Shown piece by piece: positions 1 to 4,366 of a stretch of 5,018 nt of DNA. The notes beneath the pieces were generated by a model, which worked only from the letters and a program-made list of their open reading frames with translations, made no database searches and was not told where the DNA came from. Within the stretch, counting starts at the first letter, position 1. Each line of letters starts with the position of its first letter. Position numbers and translations under genes: made by a program. Source of the DNA: Pseudomonadota bacterium. GTDB lineage: Bacteria > Pseudomonadota > Gammaproteobacteria > Burkholderiales > SG8-39. Location of the stretch: NCBI GenBank assembly GCA_021847125.1, contig JAJZUK010000136.1, positions 1 to 5,018 on the forward strand, read 5' to 3'.

Positions 1-81
1 ATCGACGGATTGTTGTGCTGGCCGTAGGCGGCGCAGTTTCGCCCGATCGCCGCGGCGTCGGATGTGCGCAGCCGTACGCGC
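1..81. other. Window-edge sequence with no assignable gene
   Basis: This stretch lies downstream of mop and runs to the window edge. I see no start codon with a Shine-Dalgarno, no tRNA-like fold and no hairpin followed by a T-run that would end the mop transcript. A short GC palindrome, CGCCGCGGCG, sits at 48-57 but has no U-tract. One minus-strand frame stays open to the edge and reads as plausible protein (…AAIGRNCAAYGQHNNPS), but it has no ATG or GTG start inside the window, so it cannot be called a gene. Confidence 0.4.
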
Positions 82-291
82 TCAGTCGGTGGCGACCATC
101 ACGCTGCTGGCTTTGATGACCGCATAGGCTTTCTTGCCTTTCTTCAGCTTCAGCGCCTTCGCCGAGTGCGCGCTGATCACGGCGACGATTTCAATTCCGG
201 GGGCAACGTTCAGCACCACTTCGGCGCTGACCGGGCCCTGGATGACGTTCTTGATCCTGCCCTTGATGGTGTTCCTGGCGCTGATCTTCAT
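82..291 (-). CDS. mop: Molbindin (Mop), single TOBE-domain molybdate/tungstate-binding protein
   Basis: This is a 69-residue cytoplasmic oxyanion-binding protein of the Mop/molbindin family. The whole protein is one Mop (TOBE) domain: it opens with the hallmark SARN (residues 4-7), continues with IKGRIKNVIQGPVSAEV and ends with a KASSVMV strand. Such proteins assemble as small oligomers, typically hexamers, that bind molybdate or tungstate between subunits and are thought to buffer or store the metal. The length matches single-domain family members. The ATG is preceded by a strong Shine-Dalgarno (AGGAGA at 302-297) whose first base is the last base of the upstream regulator stop codon, with 10 bases between the genes, so the two are almost certainly co-transcribed and probably translationally coupled. 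Whether it stores metal or works with the regulator as a separate sensor domain cannot be told from sequence. Identification is secure; metal preference is not. Confidence 0.95.
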   Translation of the reverse strand: MKISARNTIKGRIKNVIQGPVSAEVVLNVAPGIEIVAVISAHSAKALKLKKGKKAYAVIKASSVMVATD

Positions 292-296
292 TTGCT

Positions 297-302
297 TCTC
301 CT
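297..302 (-). promoter_or_regulatory. Shine-Dalgarno of mop, starting on the regulator stop codon
   Basis: Read on the minus strand, the regulator stop TGA (304-302) runs directly into GGAGA, then AGCAA and the mop ATG (291-289). The AGGAGA motif therefore begins with the last base of the stop codon and lies 5 bases from the start. It is one of the strongest ribosome-binding sites in the window. A ribosome finishing the regulator would cover this site, which favours coupled translation of the two proteins. Confidence 0.8.
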
Positions 303-1402
303 CAGATTGCGCGCGCCACCGCCGCGATGTTGCGCTTTGCCGGCAGTGCGTCGCTTACGTCGTAAAATTTTCCGGTGATGCCCGTGCCGTATCCCGGCAG
401 CGCAGCCAGGATCTGGCGCAATTGCGCGCCGCGCAGCAGTTCGATGAACGACGCCAGCAGCGGTTCTTGCAGGGATTCGCTGCAGCAGGCGAGGTAGTAG
501 CGCTCGGTCAGCAGCGGCAGGAAGTCGAGGCCGTAATGCGCGGCTGCTGCGCGGATGCCATAGCCCGCGTCCGCCATCCCGCCTGCGACTGTGGCAGCGA
601 CGGCGAGATGGGTGAATTCCTCGGTGTGGTAACCGTCTATGGCGGCCGGGTCGATGCCCGCTCCGGATAGCAGCTCGTCGAATTCGATGCGGCTGCCGGA
701 ATCGCGCTGGCGGTTGATCAGGCGTACATCCTTGCGGGTCAGATCGCTCAGATCGCGGATGCCCTTGGGATTGTCCTTTGCCACCATCAGACCCTGGGTG
801 CGCGTCGCCAGACCGATCAGCTTGTGCCGGCGCGGCTTGAGATAGCGGCGGAACATCGCGGCTGCGGCCTGTTCCATGCCTTCGGCGAAGTGGAATCCGG
901 CCAGGCTGCATTGGCCCTTGGCGAGCGCCGCCAGACTGTCCAGGCTGCCGACGAAGCGCAAATCGAGCTTCAAGCCCTCGTCCCGCGCGAGCCGGTCGCG
1001 CAGTTGCGCCAGCGCGAGGTCGTGGCTGGCGCAGATCGCAAGCCGGGTTGCGCTCAATTCGATCACGCGCGACAGCACGCGTTCGATTTCGTGGCCTACG
1101 CTGTCGATTTCGGGGGCTAGGCGCGCCTGCACCAATTGCTCCGCCCACAGCAGCTTTTGCCCGAATTCCGTCAGTTCGGCGCCGCGGCCGCGGCTCAGCT
1201 TCACCAGGGGCTTGCCGAACATGCGCTCCCATTTGCCCATCAGACCCCAGACATGCCGGTAGGACAGTTGTGCCGTCCGCGCCGCGCCGGCTAGCGAGCC
1301 GGCCGAGTGGATGGCATAGAGCACGCGGAACAGGACCGGCTCGAGCGCCTGGCCGCTGCCGGGCTGAAGCTGCCATTCATATTGGAGTTTGACTCGGATC
1401 AT
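302..1402 (-). CDS. ModE-like winged-helix regulator fused to a periplasmic-binding-protein-like domain
   Basis: This is a predicted one-component transcription regulator of molybdate/tungstate genes, 366 residues from the chosen ATG. Residues about 24-83 resemble the ModE N-terminal winged helix: AIHSAGSLAGAARTAQLSYRH is the turn region (compare GSISQGAKDAGISYKSAW in E. coli ModE), followed by LSRGRGAELTEFGQKLL. From about residue 120 to 345 it resembles the PBP-like domain found with molybdenum-related proteins, with CSLAGFHFAEG near 165-175, an NRQRDSGSR motif near 230-238 and an EEFTHLAVAATVAGGMADAGYGI helix/loop near 261-283. There is no TOBE domain and no signal peptide, so it acts in the cytoplasm. 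The frame extends upstream to a TTG at 1438, but that start has no Shine-Dalgarno; the ATG at 1402 has TGGA 7 bases upstream and fits the family N-terminus better. It is divergent from tupABC and coupled to mop. The ligand is unknown; it is not a typical LysR protein because the helix-turn-helix is ModE-like. Confidence 0.87.
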   Translation of the reverse strand: MIRVKLQYEWQLQPGSGQALEPVLFRVLYAIHSAGSLAGAARTAQLSYRHVWGLMGKWERMFGKPLVKLSRGRGAELTEFGQKLLWAEQLVQARLAPEIDSVGHEIERVLSRVIELSATRLAICASHDLALAQLRDRLARDEGLKLDLRFVGSLDSLAALAKGQCSLAGFHFAEGMEQAAAAMFRRYLKPRRHKLIGLATRTQGLMVAKDNPKGIRDLSDLTRKDVRLINRQRDSGSRIEFDELLSGAGIDPAAIDGYHTEEFTHLAVAATVAGGMADAGYGIRAAAAHYGLDFLPLLTERYYLACCSESLQEPLLASFIELLRGAQLRQILAALPGYGTGITGKFYDVSDALPAKRNIAAVARAI

Positions 1403-1416
1403 TATGCAGTCCAGTT

Positions 1417-1430
1417 CATATTTGGATATG
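1417..1430. promoter_or_regulatory. CATAT-N4-ATATG inverted repeat, candidate operator
   Basis: CATAT (1417-1421) and ATATG (1426-1430) are perfect 5-base inverted arms around TTGG. The site lies 15-28 bases upstream of the chosen regulator ATG and about 112 bases upstream of tupA, a suitable place for an autoregulatory operator serving both directions. E. coli-type ModE sites also use TATA-rich inverted arms, but with a longer spacer and flanking CG, so this would be a divergent site. The arms are short and could arise by chance in AT-rich DNA. Confidence 0.35.
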
Positions 1431-1437
1431 TGGCGCA

Positions 1438-1465
1438 ATCGAATAATATCGCCATAAGTTAGCAG
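1438..1465 (+). promoter_or_regulatory. Weak ModE-box-like sequence
   Basis: I compared this stretch with the ModE consensus as I recall it, ATCGNTATATA, six bases, TATATAACGAT. The left arm, ATCGAATAATA, agrees at 7 of 10 defined positions; the right arm, TAAGTTAGCAG, at only about 5 of 11. The central TCGCC also occurs in the E. coli modA operator. It may be a degenerate or half site for the ModE-like regulator, or simply promoter DNA. The match is too weak for a firm call. Confidence 0.2.
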
Positions 1466-1541
1466 AAAGTCAGGGAAATTTCGATCCTGCTTGCGAATTC
1501 ATGTTTTTCTTGAGAACTGATTCGACTCACGGAGATACTGC

Positions 1542-2351
1542 ATGAGAAAAATAATTGCACTGCTGTCCGCGTTCGTCGCGTTGACGCTCGGGGCGACGAA
1601 CCCGGCTGCGGCGCGGGACCTCAAGATGGCGACCACCACCAGCACCGATAACTCGGGCCTGCTCAAGGTGCTGCTGCCGCAGTACGAAGCCAAGTGCGGC
1701 TGCAAGGTTCCTTATGTCGCGGTCGGCACCGGCAACGCGATGAAACTGGGCGAGAACGGCGACGCGGACGTGATCCTGGTGCACGCGCGCAAGGCCGAGG
1801 ACGAGTTCATCGCCAAAGGCTACGGCGTCAACCGGCGCGACGTGATGTACAACGATTTCGTCCTGGTAGGGCCGAAGGACGATCCGGCGCATTTGCGCGG
1901 CATGAAGGACGTGCTCGCCGCGATGAAGAAAATCAAGGACAGCGGCGTCAAGTTCGTCTCGCGCGGCGACGATTCCGGCACCAACAAGATGGAACTGGGC
2001 TACTGGAAGGAACTCGGCATCGACCCCAAGGGGCCGAACTATATCGCGATCGGGCAGGGCATGGGCCAGACGCTCACGTTCACCGGGGAGAAGGGCGGCT
2101 ACACCTTGAGCGACCGCGCCACCTATGCCACCTACAAGGCGCGTACCGGGCTCGAGTTGCTGGTCGAAGGCGATAAGAAGATGCTCAACCCGTACGGCGT
2201 GATTGCGGTGAATCCGAAACGCTATCCCGGCATCAATTACGCGGGTGCGATGGATTTCATCGAATGGATCACCTCGCCCGAAGGCCAGGCCGCGATTGCG
2301 GCGTTCAAGCCGAACGGCGCGCAATTGTTCTTCCCCGATTACAAGAAATAG
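1542..2351 (+). CDS. tupA: Tungstate ABC transporter, periplasmic substrate-binding protein
   Basis: This is the periplasmic receptor that captures tungstate and delivers it to TupB/TupC. The 269-residue product begins with a Sec signal peptide: MRKI basic end, hydrophobic residues 4-18, and an AAA signal with likely cleavage between residues 24 and 25. The mature protein starts with the TupA hallmark TTTSTDNSGLL (31-41), then VGTGNAMKLGENGDADVILVHA (61-82) and SRGDDSGTNKMELGYW (140-155), the segments that contribute oxyanion-binding Ser/Thr and Arg residues in the family. It ends with a FIEWITSPEGQAAI helix typical of class II binding proteins. Known TupA proteins strongly prefer tungstate, whereas ModA lacks this TTTS pattern, so tungstate is favoured but not proven. 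The start is fixed by GGAGA at 1531-1535. It heads tupABC and is divergent from a ModE-like regulator. A Cys-Gly-Cys at residues 52-54 is a minor oddity. Confidence 0.95.
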   Translation: MRKIIALLSAFVALTLGATNPAAARDLKMATTTSTDNSGLLKVLLPQYEAKCGCKVPYVAVGTGNAMKLGENGDADVILVHARKAEDEFIAKGYGVNRRDVMYNDFVLVGPKDDPAHLRGMKDVLAAMKKIKDSGVKFVSRGDDSGTNKMELGYWKELGIDPKGPNYIAIGQGMGQTLTFTGEKGGYTLSDRATYATYKARTGLELLVEGDKKMLNPYGVIAVNPKRYPGINYAGAMDFIEWITSPEGQAAIAAFKPNGAQLFFPDYKK

Positions 2352-2364
2352 CGCCGCATCCTTA

Positions 2365-2386
2365 CGGCCGGCGCTTGCGCCGGCCG
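2365..2386 (+). other. Perfect GC-rich hairpin between tupA and tupB
   Basis: CGGCCGGCGC (2365-2374) and GCGCCGGCCG (2377-2386) are perfect reverse complements separated by TT. In RNA this would fold as a 9-base-pair GC-only stem closed by a CUUG tetraloop, a known stable loop. It begins 13 bases after the tupA stop and ends 19 bases before the tupB ATG. No T-run follows (CCTCATCTGCC), so it does not look like a full intrinsic terminator. A likely role is protecting the tupA 3' end or damping tupB/tupC expression, so that the binding protein outnumbers the membrane parts. Confidence 0.75.
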
Positions 2387-2405
2387 CCTCATCTGCCGGG
2401 ACACA

Positions 2406-3101
2406 ATGGACCTGCTCGAACCCACGCGCCAAGCTTTTGCCTTGTTGCTGCGGGGCGATCCCGAATTGCTGCAGATCATCTGGCTGTCGATCTGGCTTTC
2501 GGTCAGCGCGATCCTCCTGATTTCGCCGCCGTCGATCGCGCTCGGCGTGCTGCTGGCCAAACGCCGCTTTCCCGGCCAGCGCGTGCTGGTGGTGCTGGTG
2601 CAGGCGCTGCTGTCGTTTCCGACCGTGGTCGTCGGACTGGTCCTCTATCTGCTGTTGTCACGGCGCGGGCCGTTCGGTTCCCTGGAACTGCTGTTTTCGC
2701 CGGCGGCGATCGTGATCGGCTACATGGTGATCGCGTTTCCGATACTGGTGGTGTTCACCGTCTCCGCCGTGCAGGGGGCTGATCCGCGCGTGTACGAAAC
2801 CGCGCGCGGCCTGGGCGCAAGCGGCAAACGCGCGGCGCTCACCACGCTCTGGGAGGTGCGCTTCGGCATCATCGCCGCGGTGGTGACCGCTTTTGGACGG
2901 GTGGTATCCGAAGTCGGCTGCGCCATCATGATCGGGGGCAATATCGAAGGGCTGACGCGCAACATGCCCACGGCGATCGCGCTGGAGACGAGCAAAGGCG
3001 ATTTCGCGCAAGGCATCGCCTTGGGCATGGTACTCATGGCGCTCGCCCTCGGCATCAACATCGTCATGGCGCTATTGCAGGGCGAGGGCGGCCTGAAATG
3101 A
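2406..3101 (+). CDS. tupB: Tungstate ABC transporter, inner-membrane permease
   Basis: This is the membrane channel subunit of the tungstate importer, 231 residues, the usual TupB size. Hydrophobic segments are visible near residues 23-50, 59-84, 98-122, 152-178 and 200-225. Between the third and fourth lies the cytoplasmic EAA-type loop (ETARGLGASGKRAALTTLW, 131-149), with the conserved A--LGAS-----L pattern that docks onto the ATPase. The segment EVGCAIMIGGNIEGLTRNMPTAIALE (169-194) is characteristic of TupB-type permeases. The ATG follows tupA by 54 bases, most of them occupied by a strong hairpin, and its ribosome-binding site is weak (GGGA at 2398-2401), so its translation is probably lower than that of tupA. 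Its stop overlaps the tupC start by 4 bases. The fold is certain; substrate is taken from TupA. Confidence 0.93.
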   Translation: MDLLEPTRQAFALLLRGDPELLQIIWLSIWLSVSAILLISPPSIALGVLLAKRRFPGQRVLVVLVQALLSFPTVVVGLVLYLLLSRRGPFGSLELLFSPAAIVIGYMVIAFPILVVFTVSAVQGADPRVYETARGLGASGKRAALTTLWEVRFGIIAAVVTAFGRVVSEVGCAIMIGGNIEGLTRNMPTAIALETSKGDFAQGIALGMVLMALALGINIVMALLQGEGGLK

Positions 3102-3757
3102 GTCCGGCCCTGTTCGAGGCCGCAGGCGTGGTGCGGCGCCTGGGCGGGCGGCGCGTGCTCGACGGCGTAGATTTAAGTGTCGAGCGCGGCCAGGGCTACG
3201 TGCTGTCGGGCGACAACGGCAGCGGCAAGACCACCTTGCTGCGCATACTGGCCGGACTCGAAGCGGGCGACGCCGGTGTGCTGCGCTTTCAGGGCGAGCA
3301 GACGCAGCTGCCGCGCTATCCGGATGCATGGCGGCTGCGCGCGGTGTATGTGCATCAGCATCCCTACCTGTTTCATACCAGCGTCGCCGGCAATATCGCC
3401 TATGGCTTGAAAGCGCGCGGCGAGGCGCATGCGCTGCAGCGGCAGAAAGTCGAGGAGGCGATAACCTGGGCCGGCTTGCGCGAGGTCCTCGACGTGCCGC
3501 CGCAAAAGCTCTCCGGCGGCGAGAAGCAGCGCGTCGCGCTGGCGCGGGCCAAGGTGCTTGCACCGCAGCTGCTGCTGCTGGACGAGCCGACCGCCAATCT
3601 GGATAGCGATGGACGCCGGCGCATCGTCGAATTGCTCGCGCGCTTATATGCAGACGGCGTCAGCATACTCATCGCCTGCCACGACCGCGAAATCATCGAG
3701 TTGCCAGGCGTGCGGCGCTTTCATCTGGAGGACGGCAGGCTGGTACCGCTGGCCTGA
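3098..3757 (+). CDS. tupC: Tungstate ABC transporter, ATP-binding subunit
   Basis: This is the cytoplasmic ATPase that powers the TupB channel. The 219 residues form one nucleotide-binding domain with every motif intact: Walker A GDNGSGKTT (38-46), Q-loop glutamine in VHQHPYLF (85-92), signature LSGGEKQRVALARA (138-151), Walker B LLLLDEPTANLD (158-169) and switch histidine in IACHD (192-196). It has no C-terminal TOBE regulatory domain, unlike ModC (about 350 residues), so it lacks the built-in feedback domain by which molybdate inhibits some ModC proteins; this short form is normal for TupC. The ATGA overlap (3098-3101) with tupB implies translational coupling, supported by GAGGG at 3084-3088. 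It is the last gene of the tup unit. The ABC identity is certain; the tungstate role comes from its partners. Confidence 0.93.
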   Translation: MSPALFEAAGVVRRLGGRRVLDGVDLSVERGQGYVLSGDNGSGKTTLLRILAGLEAGDAGVLRFQGEQTQLPRYPDAWRLRAVYVHQHPYLFHTSVAGNIAYGLKARGEAHALQRQKVEEAITWAGLREVLDVPPQKLSGGEKQRVALARAKVLAPQLLLLDEPTANLDSDGRRRIVELLARLYADGVSILIACHDREIIELPGVRRFHLEDGRLVPLA

Positions 3758-3868
3758 GGCCGGCGCCGGTGATCGACCCAGAGCGGAGCCCGGTCTGGCG
3801 GTGGAATACTGCTAAAATCGCCCGTTCGACAACCACCGCCCATCGTCCGGGCCGGGCGCAACGAGCAG
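3758..3868. other. Gap between tupC and mobB
   Basis: These 111 bases separate the transporter from the cofactor genes. No open frame with a start and ribosome-binding site is visible. The self-complementary CCGGCGCCGG (3760-3769) sits just after the tupC stop but has no room for a good loop and no T-run, so I do not call it a terminator. The region contains a possible extended -10 promoter. Read-through from tupC into mobB remains possible. Confidence 0.6.
3810..3818 (+). promoter_or_regulatory. Extended -10 element, possible mobB-moeA promoter
   Basis: TGCTAAAAT matches an extended -10 (TG, one base, then TAAAAT, 5 of 6 to TATAAT). It would start transcription near 3825, leaving a leader of about 45 bases before the mobB ATG. 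No convincing -35 is seen 16-18 bases upstream, which extended -10 promoters can tolerate. GCTAAAATCGC-like promoter cores are, in my recollection, common before betaproteobacterial housekeeping genes. The call rests on this motif and the gap alone. Confidence 0.45.
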
Positions 3869-4366
3869 ATGAAGATTTTCGGGTTTGCCGGCTGGTCCGG
3901 CAGCGGCAAGACCACCCTGATCGAACAGGTGATTCCGCGTTTCGTGCGCGCGGGCCTCAGGGTGTCCCTGATCAAGCACGCGCACCATCGCTTCGACGTG
4001 GATCATCCGGGCAAGGACTCCTTCCGCCATCGTGCGGCAGGCTGCAGCGAGGTGCTGGTCACCTCGAAACAACGCTGGGCGCTGATGCACGAGGCACAGG
4101 ACGAGCCCGAGGCGAGCCTGGAGGAGCAGATCGCGCGCATGTCGCCCTGCGATTTGCTGCTGATCGAGGGTTACAAGTACTATCCCTTACCCAAGCTCGA
4201 GATCTATCGCGCGGCCAACGGCAAGCCGCCGCTGTATCCGGAAGACGAGCATATCGTGGCGCTGGCGACGGACGCCGCGCTCCAATGTCCCTTGCCGCAA
4301 TTCGGCCTGGAAGACTACGATGCGATCGCCGCTTTCGTACTGGCCACCCTGGAGCTGAAATCATGA
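3869..4366 (+). CDS. mobB: Molybdopterin-guanine dinucleotide biosynthesis protein MobB
   Basis: MobB is a GTP-binding P-loop protein that assists MobA in attaching GMP to molybdopterin to form the guanine dinucleotide cofactor used by DMSO-reductase-family enzymes. It is helpful rather than essential in E. coli. The 165-residue product has Walker A GWSGSGKTT (8-16), a LIKHAHH segment (34-40), DHPGKDSFRHRAAG (45-58) and Walker B-like LLLIEGYKYYP (96-106), all in family order; KLEIYR (109-114) follows. Length is normal. The start is set by homology, since the P-loop begins at residue 8; the ribosome-binding site is weak (GAG at 3863-3865). Its stop overlaps moeA by 4 bases. MobA is not in the window. 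It follows tupC after 111 bases and may have its own promoter. Family identification is very secure; no domain fusion is present. Confidence 0.95.
   Translation: MKIFGFAGWSGSGKTTLIEQVIPRFVRAGLRVSLIKHAHHRFDVDHPGKDSFRHRAAGCSEVLVTSKQRWALMHEAQDEPEASLEEQIARMSPCDLLLIEGYKYYPLPKLEIYRAANGKPPLYPEDEHIVALATDAALQCPLPQFGLEDYDAIAAFVLATLELKS

Larger units (their letters stand above)
1403..1541. promoter_or_regulatory. Divergent control region between the regulator-mop and tupABC units
   Basis: This 139-base region holds no convincing gene and is visibly more AT-rich than its surroundings. Both divergent transcripts should start here. The block GAATAATATC (1441-1450) offers -10-like hexamers on both strands: AATAAT or TAATAT on plus, TATTAT on minus. 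None has a good -35 at ideal spacing; the best plus-strand pair is TTGGAT (1422-1427), 16 bases, TAATAT (1444-1449). The tupA ribosome-binding site, GGAGA at 1531-1535, is 6 bases from its ATG and decides that start. The boundaries are certain from the flanking genes; the exact promoters are guesses. Confidence 0.6.

Noticed and set aside
288..1376. 362-codon alternative frame on the minus strand inside the regulator
   Set aside because: Its composition is dominated by Arg, Ala, Gly and Pro, typical of a shifted frame in GC-rich DNA, while the overlapping frame gives a coherent ModE-like plus PBP-like protein.
1456..1541. A Moco/Tuco-type riboswitch in the tupA leader
   Set aside because: The leader is short and lacks the multi-stem conserved structure; only weak small inverted repeats such as GAAATTTC (1475-1482) are visible.
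1542..2351. Substrate-binding protein as molybdate ModA or a phosphate/sulfate receptor
   Set aside because: The TTTSTDNSGLL and SRGDDSGT motifs, the short ATPase without a TOBE domain and the TupB-type permease fit the Tup family better.
1527..2432. 301-codon open frame on the minus strand across tupA
   Set aside because: It lies antisense to a fully conserved tupA, its sequence is rich in Arg, Ala and His with no recognisable domain, and GC-rich codon bias routinely keeps such antisense frames open.
3758..3770. GC palindrome after tupC as an intrinsic terminator
   Set aside because: CCGGCGCCGG is self-complementary without a proper loop and is not followed by a T-run.
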